The position numbers were made by a program, and so were the translations under genes. Source: JANOQP01 sp044227705 (GTDB taxonomy: Bacteria > Bacteroidota > Bacteroidia > Chitinophagales > Saprospiraceae). Taken from it: a stretch of DNA of 58,174 nt. The DNA is taken from contig JBGAWE010000003.1 of assembly GCA_044227705.1 (NCBI GenBank), positions 1-58,174 on the forward strand, written 5' to 3'. Positions 16,169 through 25,119 of this stretch are shown here, piece after piece. A model generated the notes under the pieces. That model did no database searches, was not told the DNA's origin, and was given only the letters and a program-made list of their open reading frames with translations. Numbering within the stretch: the first letter of the stretch is position 1; every line of letters starts with the position of its first letter.

Positions 16169-17677
16169 TCAATGCGCGTCCCACCACAGGCGCGTCTTGA
16201 GGTCGTCGTGGCCGCCGAGCAGCTGCACGGCCTCGCCGTAGTGGGCGGCGTTGAGGCCCTGTTCGGCGCTGGGGTAGGGGAGGCGCGAGAGCGCGGGCTT
16301 GTCGCCCACGTCGCCGATGGCGCCGTCGACGGGGAGGATGAGCTTTTGGAAGTCGAGCCGCCGCCACTCCGCCCAGGCCTGGACGCCCTGCATGAAGAGG
16401 GCGACCCACTTCTGTTCGCCGATTCTCTGCCGCCAGTCGCCGGGGTCGTATTTCACGGCCGCCTGCGCGAGGTATGCGTCGATGGCCGCCGCGTCGTCGA
16501 CGCCCCATTCGCCCATCGAGGCGGCGATGCCCTTGTTGTACCATTCCTCCGCCGTGCCGCCGACGCTCCAGCCGCGCTCGCGCCCCTCGGCGAGGGCGAA
16601 GCAGACCTCGGCCCGGCCCATCAGGCAGGCCGTCGCGTCGGGGCGCAGCACGTCGGTCGGCTTGAAGTCGAAGCGGCCCTCGCGGACGACGGCCGCGCCG
16701 CTCGGCTGCGAGTAGCGGTCGATGGGGTCGCCGGCGGCGTTGTCGCTGTTCTGCCCGTAGGGCCTGCCGAAGTAGCCGCCGCCGAGGCCCACTCGCTCGT
16801 CGGCGAACTTCGGCAGGCGCGGGTCGTTGAGCGGCTTCAGGGTGTTGTCTATCAGCACGTTGGAGAGGCCGAGGTCAGCGTCGCCGCGCTCGATGCGCTG
16901 GGTGTTGTACGGGCTGTTGTTGGGCCGCCCGGCGAGGAAGCGGAAGCAGGCGTTGTCGTCGTTTTCAGCAAAAACACCGCCAGCGACGGCAAACTCGGCC
17001 TCGCTGCGGGCCTTGTCCGGCTCCACGTCGGCCATCCGCAGGGCGAGGCGCAGGACAAGCGAGTGGGCCAGCTTTTTCCATTTCGACACGTCGCCTCCGT
17101 ATATGACGTCGGCCACGCCGAAGCTCGGGGCCGAGGTGTCCATCTGCCCGATGGCGTCGTGCAGGTCGGTCAGCAGGCCGAGGTAGATGTCGCGCTGGCT
17201 GTCGTACTTCGGGGCGGGCACGGCCGAGCCTTTGAGCGCGTCGGAGTACGGCACTGGGCCGAAGCAGTCGGTCAAAACTTGAAAGGTGTGCGCCTGCATC
17301 ACTTTGGCGATGGCCGCCCGGTTGCGGTCCTGCGCCGCGTCGAGGCCGGGCCGCGCGGCGACGACGCGCTGGATTTCACCCAGGTCCTGCAGTGCCCTCG
17401 CGTAGAGCTGCGCCCACCAGTAGTCGGAAAAGTCGCCGTAGATGGCGTAGCGCGTCGGCTCGGTGTAGTTGTTCTTCGCCCAGTGCTGCGAGAGAACGAC
17501 CTCTGCCGGGACGTACTGGTAGATGCCGAGGTTGTCGGCCAGGGTCTTCTCGGCCGAGGTCAGCAGGGCCTCGGGCGGCACGATTGGCGGGTTGTTGGGG
17601 TCGGTGTTGAGGTCGCCGAAGTCTTTGCCACACGACAGGACGGCGGCGAGAAGGGCGAGGAGAATGAGCTTTTTCAT
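16169..17677 (-). CDS. SusD/RagB-like nutrient-binding outer-membrane lipoprotein
   Basis: 502 residues. Lipoprotein signal with lipobox AVLSC (Cys at residue 16), followed directly by the DLNTDPNNP motif typical of the SusD-like_2 family. Such proteins sit on the outer face of the outer membrane and form a lid over the partner SusC-like transporter, delivering glycans or peptides. The ATG at 17677 is 12 bases after the SusC stop, so the two are co-transcribed. No glycoside hydrolase, lyase or sulfatase is nearby. The next genes downstream are the caspase-TPR array, which would fit a peptide substrate, but that is inference. Family assignment is firm; substrate is not known. Confidence 0.92.
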   Translation of the reverse strand: MKKLILLALLAAVLSCGKDFGDLNTDPNNPPIVPPEALLTSAEKTLADNLGIYQYVPAEVVLSQHWAKNNYTEPTRYAIYGDFSDYWWAQLYARALQDLGEIQRVVAARPGLDAAQDRNRAAIAKVMQAHTFQVLTDCFGPVPYSDALKGSAVPAPKYDSQRDIYLGLLTDLHDAIGQMDTSAPSFGVADVIYGGDVSKWKKLAHSLVLRLALRMADVEPDKARSEAEFAVAGGVFAENDDNACFRFLAGRPNNSPYNTQRIERGDADLGLSNVLIDNTLKPLNDPRLPKFADERVGLGGGYFGRPYGQNSDNAAGDPIDRYSQPSGAAVVREGRFDFKPTDVLRPDATACLMGRAEVCFALAEGRERGWSVGGTAEEWYNKGIAASMGEWGVDDAAAIDAYLAQAAVKYDPGDWRQRIGEQKWVALFMQGVQAWAEWRRLDFQKLILPVDGAIGDVGDKPALSRLPYPSAEQGLNAAHYGEAVQLLGGHDDLKTRLWWDAH

Positions 17678-17689
17678 TGTTCGCGTTTT

Positions 17690-20600
17690 TTAAAAGTGGA
17701 CGTTCAGGTTGGCTCCCAGGGACCTCGTCGCCGGCACCGCGCCGCCCTCGTTGCCTTGCTTGTTGCTCGAGCTGACGGCCATGTCGGGGTCGAGGCCCGG
17801 CAGGTTTTTGAACAAAATGGCCACGTTTCGCCCGACGAGCGAGAGCTGCGCGCTGCCGATGCCCGCGCCCGAGAGCCACTTTTTGGGCAAGGCCCAACCG
17901 AGGCTGACCTCCCGCAGTTTGATGAAGGAACCGTCGAAAAGGGCAGCCTTTGCGATGTAGTAGCCACTGTTGGGGAAGCGGCTGCCCTTGTAGTCGGCGG
18001 CCGTCGCGTTGGCCGCGCCGGTGCTCTGGTAGGTGCCGTCGCCGTTCGGGACGGGAAGGCCCGCGCCGTCGAGGACGGCCACCGAGCCGGGGTTGACCAC
18101 GCCGTTCTCGCGCTCGTCGCCCCGGGCGGTCCAGGTCCCGAGGCCGCCGTAGGTCTCGGCAGCGTTGGTGTTCGACCAGATGTCGCCGCCCCGGCGGAAG
18201 TCGATGAAGACGTTGAGCGACCAGTTCTTCCACGAAAAAGCGTTCGTCATGCCGCCCGTGAAGTCGGGCGTGATGTTGCCGATGGGTACGTATCCCTCCG
18301 TCCGCAGGTAGAGGCCCGTGCTCGGGTCGACGAGCTTGTTGCCCGCCTTGTCGTAGAGGAAGTCGTTGCCCAGCACCTCGCCGTAGGGCTTTCCGACCCG
18401 CGCGACGAACTGGTAAGGCCCCGGTTGGAAGAGCAGGTAGCTCGTCACCGAGGGGTCGTCGGGCAGCAGCGAGACGAGCTTGTTGCGGTTGCGGCCCCAG
18501 TTGAAAGTCATCTCCCACGAAAAACGCCCCGACCTGACCGGCACGGCGTTGAGCGACAGCTCGAGACCCCGGTTCTGTATCTCGCCCGCGTTGACGAACT
18601 GCTGCTCGAAACCGCTCCCGGCCGCCGTGGCCAGCGGGATTATCTGGTCGGTCGTGTTCGTCTGGTAGACCGATGCGTCCAGCCCGAGGCGGTCGTGGAA
18701 GAAGCGGACGTCCGCCCCGGCCTCCACCGAGCGGGTCTTCTCGGGCTTGAGGCGGGCGTTGTTGAGCGTGTTGGGGACGGTGTAGCTGGGCAGGTTGCCG
18801 AAGTTGGGGTTGGGCGTGTAGGTCGTGCCGAGGTTGTAGGGGTCGGTGTCGCTGCCCGTCTGCGCCCAGCCGAGGCGGAGCTTGCCGAACGACATCTTCG
18901 GCAGTTTCCAGTTTTCCGAAAAGACGTAGCTGACCGATGCGGAGGGGTAGAAATAGCCATTCGCCCCCTCGGGCAGCGTGCTCGACCAGTCCTGTCGGCC
19001 GGTGAGGTCGAGGTAGACGGTGCTCCGCCAGCCGAGCGAGAGGCCGCCGAAGAGGCTCTCGATCTCCTTTTTGGTCACCGAGTTCTCGACCAGCGGCCGC
19101 TCGACGGAGTTCTGCAAGCGGTAGATGCCCGGCACGTTGAGGCCGCCGATGGTCGCGCCGAAGCTGCGGGCCACCTTGTTCCAGAGCTTGTTGGCCCCGG
19201 CGAAGGCACTGGCCGTGAACCGCTCCGAAAACCCGCGCTCGGCGCGGAGGATGAGGTCGGTGTTGACCTCCGACACGTCGAAAAGCTCCTGTGTGTATTG
19301 CCCGGCCAGCAGGCTGCCGGTGGCGACGCGCTCCTCGCGGTGCTCGCTGTAAAAATCGGTCAGAGCGCGACCGGTGAGCGAGAGCCACGAGTTGAACCGG
19401 CAGGCCAGCCCGGCGTTGCCGAAGACGCGGTCGCGGCCGTCGTTCTGGTAGTTCTTGAAGCGCGACCAATACGGGTTGTCCCAATACTGCGGCCGGGGGT
19501 TGTCGGCGCTCTGGCGGTTCCAGGTGCGCATGGTGCCGTCGGGGTTCTCGTAGGATTTGAGGTCGGCGAAGCGCAGCTCGGTGTGCCACCACTGGGCGAA
19601 GTTCTGCCCCGGGTTGAAGCCGCCCCGGAAGTCGTAGGTCGTGCCGGTGCGGCCGAGGGCGGCGGAGTTGACGTAGTTGGCACCGACGAAGGCCCGCAGG
19701 CGGCTCGTCACGTCGATGGAGCCGTTGAGGCTCACGGTGTTGCGCGTGAGCTGCGAGCGCGGGTAGATGCCCTTCTGATCCCAGCGAGTGTACGAGACGC
19801 GGAAGGTCGACCGCCCGGTGCCGCCGTCGATGGCGAAGCTCTGGCTGGAGGTCACGCCGGTCTCGAAGAACTTGCGCGGGTCATCGCCCACCTCCCACAG
19901 GCGGCTCTTGCCGAAATGCTCGGTGTCCCAATTGTCCCACGAGTTCCAGTCGCGGAAGTGGAGGTCGGGCTGGTTTGTGCCGAAGCCGTTGTAGAAGACG
20001 TATTGCGGCGTGCCGTTGTCGTCCACCGTGAAGCCCGCGAGGTGCTGGAAATGCTCGTCGGTCGAGGTGGCGAAGCGCGTGCCCGAGCTTTCGTCGACGG
20101 CATAGATCGGCACGAGGTCGAAGCTCGAGTACACGCCAATCGTGTCGCCGCCCGCCGCCAGCTCGACATAGGGCGTTTTGTAAAAGCCCGAGCCGTCGGC
20201 ATAGCCGCGCGGGAAGAGATCGACCCCGCCGCCGTACCGCCGCTGGAACTTCGGGTAGACGGAGATCCGGTCGAACGTCAGGCTCGAGTTGATGCTGATG
20301 CCGAAGCCCTTTTGGGTCGAGCCACCCTTTTTCGTGGTGACCATGACCACGCCGTTCGCGCCTCGCGAGCCGTAGAGCGCCGTGGCCGCTTGCCCTTTCA
20401 AAATGCTGATGTCGTCGATGTCGTCGGGGTTGAGGTCTTGGATGGTGTTGCCGTAGTCGCGCTCGGTCTGCCAGACCTCGCCGCCGCCGCCCGTGTCGGC
20501 GTGGGAGGGGTTGTTGTTGAAATTGGAGTTGTCCATCGGCACGCCGTCCACGACGAAGAGCGGCTGGTTGTTGCCCGTCAGCGAGCGCATCCCCCGGATG

Positions 20601-21091
20601 GTGATGCGGGCCGAGCCGCCGAGGTTGCCGCCCGACGAGCCGAGCACCGTCACCCCGGCGGCCCGCCCGGCGAGCTGGTTGACGATGTTCTGGTCGCGCA
20701 CCCGGTCGAGGTCGGAGCCGTCGACCTGCGCCACGGCGTATCCGAGCGACTTTTCCTCGCGCGTCACGCCGAGCGCGGTGACTACAATCTCGTGGATGAC
20801 GCCCCCCGATTCGAGCCGAACGTCGAGCACCCGGGCGTCGCCAACCTCGACTTCACGGGTCTGGAAGCCGGTGTAGCTGACGATGAGGGTGGTCGCCCTG
20901 GCGGGCAGTTGGAGGGTGAAGGCCCCGCTGGGGTCGGCGGTCGTCCCTGCGTTGAAGCCTTTGACGCGGACGGTCGCACCGGGCAGCCGGTCGCCGTCGG
21001 CGTCGCTGACGGTGCCGGAGAGCGCACGCTGGCTCATCGCCGGGGAGGCGAGGCAGGCGAGCAGGAGGATGGAGAAGAGGACTGTCTTCAT
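17690..21091 (-). CDS. SusC/RagA-family TonB-dependent outer-membrane transporter
   Basis: 1133 residues from the ATG at 21091; an upstream non-ATG start would put 18 residues before the signal peptide and is less likely. Signal peptide 1 to about 21 (ends AMSQ), then a carboxypeptidase-regulatory-like beta domain (about 22-105, LSGTVSDADGDRLPGATV), the family signature EIVVTALGVTREEKSLGYA, a plug domain (VDGVPMDN) and a long beta-barrel ending in Phe (NLNVHF). It imports substrate captured by the SusD partner using TonB energy. It starts a minus-strand unit with the SusD gene and is divergent from moaC across 322 bases. No adjacent anti-sigma/sigma pair is present. Confidence 0.95.
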   Translation of the reverse strand: MKTVLFSILLLACLASPAMSQRALSGTVSDADGDRLPGATVRVKGFNAGTTADPSGAFTLQLPARATTLIVSYTGFQTREVEVGDARVLDVRLESGGVIHEIVVTALGVTREEKSLGYAVAQVDGSDLDRVRDQNIVNQLAGRAAGVTVLGSSGGNLGGSARITIRGMRSLTGNNQPLFVVDGVPMDNSNFNNNPSHADTGGGGEVWQTERDYGNTIQDLNPDDIDDISILKGQAATALYGSRGANGVVMVTTKKGGSTQKGFGISINSSLTFDRISVYPKFQRRYGGGVDLFPRGYADGSGFYKTPYVELAAGGDTIGVYSSFDLVPIYAVDESSGTRFATSTDEHFQHLAGFTVDDNGTPQYVFYNGFGTNQPDLHFRDWNSWDNWDTEHFGKSRLWEVGDDPRKFFETGVTSSQSFAIDGGTGRSTFRVSYTRWDQKGIYPRSQLTRNTVSLNGSIDVTSRLRAFVGANYVNSAALGRTGTTYDFRGGFNPGQNFAQWWHTELRFADLKSYENPDGTMRTWNRQSADNPRPQYWDNPYWSRFKNYQNDGRDRVFGNAGLACRFNSWLSLTGRALTDFYSEHREERVATGSLLAGQYTQELFDVSEVNTDLILRAERGFSERFTASAFAGANKLWNKVARSFGATIGGLNVPGIYRLQNSVERPLVENSVTKKEIESLFGGLSLGWRSTVYLDLTGRQDWSSTLPEGANGYFYPSASVSYVFSENWKLPKMSFGKLRLGWAQTGSDTDPYNLGTTYTPNPNFGNLPSYTVPNTLNNARLKPEKTRSVEAGADVRFFHDRLGLDASVYQTNTTDQIIPLATAAGSGFEQQFVNAGEIQNRGLELSLNAVPVRSGRFSWEMTFNWGRNRNKLVSLLPDDPSVTSYLLFQPGPYQFVARVGKPYGEVLGNDFLYDKAGNKLVDPSTGLYLRTEGYVPIGNITPDFTGGMTNAFSWKNWSLNVFIDFRRGGDIWSNTNAAETYGGLGTWTARGDERENGVVNPGSVAVLDGAGLPVPNGDGTYQSTGAANATAADYKGSRFPNSGYYIAKAALFDGSFIKLREVSLGWALPKKWLSGAGIGSAQLSLVGRNVAILFKNLPGLDPDMAVSSSNKQGNEGGAVPATRSLGANLNVHF

Positions 21092-21413
21092 AAAACTACA
21101 GTGGTTGGTTAGAATAAAGACCGGTTGGGCCAACGGCCGAGGCACAGCTGTCCGAGTGCCGGCCGGCCGTGTGTTGTCTCGATAAAAAACTCCGGTGTGG
21201 TAGGTGGGCGGGCTGGTCGGTCGTGGTAAATAATTTGCCCGCTCGCGCTGCGTAGTTTCAATAGGTCAGTGCCGCAAGTATAAAATAGCTGTACGGAAAA
21301 TGGGTGTTTTGGGCCAAAAACTACCCAAAAGAGTAGCCTCTGAATAGGCTGGGGATCCTTCACCGAAAAAACGCCGCCCGCGCAGCCGAACTTCGCCCGC
21401 CAGTAAAAAAGCG
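21092..21413. promoter_or_regulatory. Divergent intergenic region between the SusC gene and moaC
   Basis: This 322-base stretch must hold promoters in both directions. It is more AT-rich than the genes. On the minus strand TATACTTG (21267-21274) resembles the Bacteroidota minus-7 element TAnnTTTG, but no TTTG lies at the right distance. On the plus strand a short hairpin (AGCCT / AGGCT, 21335-21350) precedes moaC. I see no convincing complete promoter, riboswitch or gene. Confidence 0.4.
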
Positions 21414-21902
21414 ATGCCAGACCTCACCCACCTCGACGAAAAAGGCCGCCCCTCGATGGTCGACACGGCCTCGAAACCGGCCACCCGCCGCACGGCCACC
21501 GCCCGCGCCACCGTCCTCTTGCCCGACGAGGTCCTCGAAAAACTGGCCGACGGCCCGGCTGACGAACTTCTTTCCAAAAAAGGCCCCGTCTTCCAGACCG
21601 CCGTCCTCGCAGGCATCATGGCCGCCAAGAAGACCGGCGACCTCATCCCGCTGTGCCACCCCATCGGCCTCGAAAACTGCTCGGTCGACATCTTTTTCGA
21701 TGAAAAAAAACGCGCCGTCGTCGACTGCACCGCCAGCGTCACGGCCAAAACGGGCGTCGAGATGGAGGCCCTCGTCGGCGCCACCATCGCCGCGCTGACC
21801 ATCTACGACATGTGCAAGGCCCTCTCGCACGACATCCAAATCGTCGACGTGAAACTCCTGTCGAAGACAGGCGGAAAGCGCGACTTCAACCGCCAGCCAT
21901 GA
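21414..21902 (+). CDS. moaC: Cyclic pyranopterin monophosphate synthase MoaC
   Basis: 162 residues, normal length. Converts the 3',8-cyclised GTP product of MoaA into cyclic pyranopterin monophosphate, in the cytoplasm, in molybdenum cofactor synthesis. Family motifs are all present: SMVDT near the N-terminus, IPLCHPI, GVEMEALVG, TIYDMCKA and LLSKTGGK. The stop overlaps the next start (ATGA), so it is coupled to the MobA fusion. Its partner MoaA lies about 34 kb away near the right end. A long minus-strand frame over the same bases is a shadow. Confidence 0.95.
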   Translation: MPDLTHLDEKGRPSMVDTASKPATRRTATARATVLLPDEVLEKLADGPADELLSKKGPVFQTAVLAGIMAAKKTGDLIPLCHPIGLENCSVDIFFDEKKRAVVDCTASVTAKTGVEMEALVGATIAALTIYDMCKALSHDIQIVDVKLLSKTGGKRDFNRQP

Positions 21903-23101
21903 CGACCAGCCTCCCGCACCGAAAGCACGCCGCCCTTGCCCGCCCGTCCGTCGGCCGGTTTGGGCGCAACGAGTTCGCCTTCCTCGGAACCGACTGCGCG
22001 ACCATCAAGAACGTCTGCGGGCAGCTCATCGCCGCGCTCTCGCCGCGCTGGCGCGTGGGCTACGCCGATGCCGCGCACCCTAAAAACGACCAGCCCGAAC
22101 GCCAGCCCGAACGCCTGCCCGGCCGCTTGGCCGACGGGGCGGCCGTCGAGTTCAGCGACAACATCGGCCACCGGCAGGTCTTCCTGCAAAATGCCGAATC
22201 CGAGTTTCAGGACCGGCCTTTTTTCAACGAGACCAACCTGGTCTTCATCAACGGCAACCATTTCGAGGGGCAAAAACAGGTCGTCTTCATCGACCCGAAA
22301 AAGGAGGCCAGCCTCCGAAAACGCCTCGGGCAGCTCACCGATGTCGCCGCCATCATCCTCGCCGACAGGCAAAACGAGCCGTTCGACTGGCTCAAGACCG
22401 CTCTGCCCGACTGGGCCGACGTGCCGGTTTTTCACCAAAAGGACGCGGCCGGGCTGGCCTCTTTTTTTGAAAAAACAGCGCAGTCGACGGTCGCCCCGCT
22501 CCTCGGCCTCGTGCTGGCCGGCGGCCACAGCCAGCGCATGGGCCGCGACAAGGGCCTCATCGAATGGCACGGCCGGCCGCAGCGCGAGCACCTCGCCGAT
22601 TTGCTGCGGGAGGCCGTTGGCGGGAGCGGCAGCGACGACCAGCCCGCCGCCGAACGCGTCTTCCTCTCCGTCCGCCCCGGCCAACTGGCAGAGGCCCCGC
22701 CGTTCGCCGTCGTGGAGGATTCCTTTCTCGGCCTCGGCCCGTTCGGGGCGATTCTGTCGGCGTTCCGGGCGCGGCCCGACGCGGCATGGCTCGTCGCCGC
22801 CTGCGACCTGCCGCTGCTCGACGCGGCGACCCTCGATTTTTTGGTCAAAAACCGGCGGCCCGACCGCCTCGCCACCGCCTTCCGCAACCCCACGGACGGC
22901 CTGCCCGAGCCGCTCGTCGCGATTTGGGAGCCGATGGCCTACGCGGCGATGCTCTCCTTTTTGGCGCAAGGCCGCTCCTGCCCGAGAAAGGTCTTGATGA
23001 ACACCGGCTGCCACCTGCTCGACGCGCCGTCGCCCGCCGCCCTGACCAACGTCAACACGCCCGAGGAGGCCGCCGCCGTGCGGCAGTTGCTCGGCGGCTG
23101 A
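21899..23101 (+). CDS. mobA: MobA-type molybdenum cofactor nucleotidyltransferase fused to an N-terminal MobB-like domain lacking the P-loop
   Basis: 400 residues from the ATG at 21899, which overlaps the moaC stop by four bases; an earlier non-ATG start would run back into moaC. The C-terminal part (about 205-400) is a MobA nucleotidyltransferase: LVLAGGHSQRMGRDKG, ACDLPLLD and the LTNVNTPEE ending. It transfers a nucleotide (usually GMP) to molybdopterin. The N-terminal about 200 residues look like a MobB-like fold, but the Walker A lysine/threonine are absent (GTDCATIKN), so it probably does not bind nucleotide. This degenerate N-terminal extension appears typical of Bacteroidota homologues, from memory. 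GMP rather than CMP specificity is assumed. Confidence 0.88.
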   Translation: MTTSLPHRKHAALARPSVGRFGRNEFAFLGTDCATIKNVCGQLIAALSPRWRVGYADAAHPKNDQPERQPERLPGRLADGAAVEFSDNIGHRQVFLQNAESEFQDRPFFNETNLVFINGNHFEGQKQVVFIDPKKEASLRKRLGQLTDVAAIILADRQNEPFDWLKTALPDWADVPVFHQKDAAGLASFFEKTAQSTVAPLLGLVLAGGHSQRMGRDKGLIEWHGRPQREHLADLLREAVGGSGSDDQPAAERVFLSVRPGQLAEAPPFAVVEDSFLGLGPFGAILSAFRARPDAAWLVAACDLPLLDAATLDFLVKNRRPDRLATAFRNPTDGLPEPLVAIWEPMAYAAMLSFLAQGRSCPRKVLMNTGCHLLDAPSPAALTNVNTPEEAAAVRQLLGG

Positions 23102-23188
23102 TTGCGGAAATCATCGGCAGGGGAGTTACCGATGGCCAATGCGGGGTATTTTGTGGCAAATTTTTTCACCACACAAATCTCTCCTTCA

Positions 23189-23812
23189 ATGAAAAGAGCA
23201 ACCCTTTCCCTCCTCGCCCTCGCCCTCGTGGCGACTGTCGCACAGGCCCAACTGCAAAAGGGCGCCACCGTCCTCGGCATCGCCACCGGGCAGAGCACCG
23301 CACCGGGCTTCTTCTACTTCAACCTGGCGGGTTCGTCCGTTTTCGGTTTCAACACCTTTTCGGGCGACGGCTCGACGATCACAGTGTTCAGTGTCTCGCC
23401 GAGGGTCAGCCACGCCGTCACCGACCGCGTGCTCGTCGGCAGCTCGCTCGACTTCACCTACCTCGACAGTGACGGCGACCATGTCACCAGCTTTGGCCTC
23501 AACCCTTTCGTGCGCGCGCACTTCCCCATCGGCGGCTCGCCCCGGGCGCAGTTCATCGCGCAGGCGGGCCTAGGCGTCGGGGCGGCGGGCGGCGACGACA
23601 ACTTCCTTTCCGACCTGACGAGCCGGCAGGTCAACTTCGGCGTCGGCATGGCCGTCTTCCCCGGTTCGGCCGTCTCGATCGACGCGCTGATCGGCTACAT
23701 GAAGACGTGGCTCAAGGAAAAGTACGACGGCGACAGCGACACCTACAGCGTGGGCCAGTTCGGCGTCAACGTCGGCGCCTCCATCTACTTCAACCGGGCG
23801 GCCTCGAAGTGA
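23189..23812 (+). CDS. Small outer-membrane beta-barrel protein, unknown role
   Basis: 207 residues from the ATG at 23189, chosen because it starts a clean signal peptide (MKRATLSLLALALVATVAQA). The mature part alternates hydrophobic and polar residues in short strands rich in Gly, Ser, Phe and Tyr (for example FGLNPFVRAHFPIGG and VGASIYFN near the end), as in 8-stranded outer-membrane barrel porin-like families of Bacteroidota. No enzymatic motif is visible. It is transcribed alone: 87 bases follow the mobA gene and a strong terminator lies just downstream. Confidence 0.75.
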   Translation: MKRATLSLLALALVATVAQAQLQKGATVLGIATGQSTAPGFFYFNLAGSSVFGFNTFSGDGSTITVFSVSPRVSHAVTDRVLVGSSLDFTYLDSDGDHVTSFGLNPFVRAHFPIGGSPRAQFIAQAGLGVGAAGGDDNFLSDLTSRQVNFGVGMAVFPGSAVSIDALIGYMKTWLKEKYDGDSDTYSVGQFGVNVGASIYFNRAASK

Positions 23813-23835
23813 ATTTTCATAGCTCGAAAAACACT

Positions 23836-23873
23836 CGGCGGGCAACTGGCAGGACCGGTTGCCCGCCGTTTTT
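23836..23873 (+). terminator. Rho-independent terminator after the barrel protein
   Basis: Perfect 11-base arms (CGGCGGGCAAC / GTTGCCCGCCG) extended inward by three pairs around a CAGGA loop, followed directly by five T on the plus strand. It separates the barrel gene from the DAHP synthase gene. Confidence 0.9.
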
Positions 23874-23949
23874 GTCTCCGCTCGGGATTGAACAATGCCC
23901 GCCGCCCGCCGTTCCAGCTCGGCCCGTTCGTTCCCTTTTTTCTAAAAAA

Positions 23950-25032
23950 ATGAGTTTCCAGCCCGTCTTTTCCACTCAAAAACGCCCCGTCGTCATCGCT
24001 GGGCCTTGCTCGGCGGAGACCGAGGAGCAGGTCGTCGAGACCGCCCGCCGCATCGCCGCGACGGGCCGCGCCGACCTCCTGCGGGCGGGCATCTGGAAGC
24101 CGCGCACGAGGCCTGGCTCGTTCGAGGGCGTGGGGAAGATCGGCCTGGGGTGGCTCGACACGGCCCGCCGTGAGACCGGCCTGCCGCTCGCCGTCGAGGT
24201 GGCGAGCGCGGCGCACGTCGAGGAGGCGCTGCGCTGGAAAATCGACCTCCTCTGGGTCGGCGCCCGCTCGACGGCCAACCCGTTCACCGTTCAGGAGATA
24301 GCCGATGCGCTGCGCGGTGCCGACGTGCCGGTGCTGGTCAAAAACCCGGTCAACGCCGACGTCGAGCTGTGGACGGGCGGCATCGAGCGCGTCGCGCTGG
24401 CGGGCGTCGGGCGGGTCGGGGCCATTCACCGGGGCTTTTCGTTTTATGGAAAATCGCCTTTTCGCAATCCGCCGACATGGCAGGTGCCGCTCGAGCTGAT
24501 GCGCCGCTTCCCGGGCATGACGATGATCGGCGACCCGTCGCACATCTGCGGGAACCGGCAGTTTTTGAGCGAAATCGCCCAAAAATGCCTCGACCTGAAC
24601 TACGACGGCCTCATGATCGAGACGCACCGCTCGCCCGACGCGGCCTGGAGCGATGCCGCCCAGCAGGTCACGCCCGAGGCGCTCGCCGCGCTGCTCGCCG
24701 GGCTGACCGTCCGCCGCCCGGAGGCATCGGGGCCGTCGAGCGACGTCTTTTTGGAAAAACTGGAGTCGCTCCGCCGCCAGATAGACGGCCTCGACGGCGA
24801 GGCGCTGGAAATCTTCGGCCGACGGATGCGCCTCGCCGACGAGATAGGCCGCCTGAAAAGGGCCGACGGCATCGCCATCTTCCAGGCCAAGAGGTGGGGC
24901 GAGGTGATGGAACGCGCCCTCGCCTCGGGCGGCGGCAAGGGCCTGTCGGAGGCGTTCGTCATGGCGGTCTTCGAGGCCGTCCACCAGGAGTCCATCGACC
25001 ACCAAGCGCGGGTGATGAACGTCGGCGGCTGA
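23950..25032 (+). CDS. Bifunctional DAHP synthase / chorismate mutase (type II)
   Basis: 360 residues from the ATG at 23950, after an A-rich leader. Residues about 10-260 are a DAHP synthase of the KDO8P-synthase-like (I-beta) type: VIAGPCSAE, RAGIWKPRTRPGSFEG, GARSTANPF, KNPVNADVELWTGG, DPSHICGNR and YDGLMIE. Residues about 275-360 are an AroQ-type chorismate mutase helix bundle (LRRQIDGLDGEALEIFGRRM). The protein makes 3-deoxy-arabino-heptulosonate 7-phosphate from phosphoenolpyruvate and erythrose 4-phosphate, and converts chorismate to prephenate. This fusion is common in Bacteroidota, where the mutase domain often mediates feedback control. It is a single gene between a terminator and the two-component pair. 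Confidence 0.94.
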   Translation: MSFQPVFSTQKRPVVIAGPCSAETEEQVVETARRIAATGRADLLRAGIWKPRTRPGSFEGVGKIGLGWLDTARRETGLPLAVEVASAAHVEEALRWKIDLLWVGARSTANPFTVQEIADALRGADVPVLVKNPVNADVELWTGGIERVALAGVGRVGAIHRGFSFYGKSPFRNPPTWQVPLELMRRFPGMTMIGDPSHICGNRQFLSEIAQKCLDLNYDGLMIETHRSPDAAWSDAAQQVTPEALAALLAGLTVRRPEASGPSSDVFLEKLESLRRQIDGLDGEALEIFGRRMRLADEIGRLKRADGIAIFQAKRWGEVMERALASGGGKGLSEAFVMAVFEAVHQESIDHQARVMNVGG

Positions 25033-25119
25033 CGCCCCATCGCGCCGCCCGGCGGCCGCTGGATTTGAAAATCGGGGCCGCCGCCCACTTGAAATCCCGT
25101 TGGCCAATACCTTCCGGCC

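Noticed and set aside
15998..21112. 1704-residue open frame on the plus strand
   Set aside because: It lies wholly antisense to the SusC and SusD genes, which have clear signal peptides and family motifs. Its translation is low in complexity (Arg, Val, Asp, Gly, Glu) with no motif. Long antisense frames are expected in GC-rich DNA.
21335..21350. Molybdenum cofactor riboswitch before moaC
   Set aside because: Only a five-base-pair hairpin is visible, with none of the larger conserved structure, and this riboswitch class is not expected in Bacteroidota.
21803..23014. 403-residue minus-strand frame over mobA
   Set aside because: Shadow of the mobA fusion; no recognisable motif and no start context.
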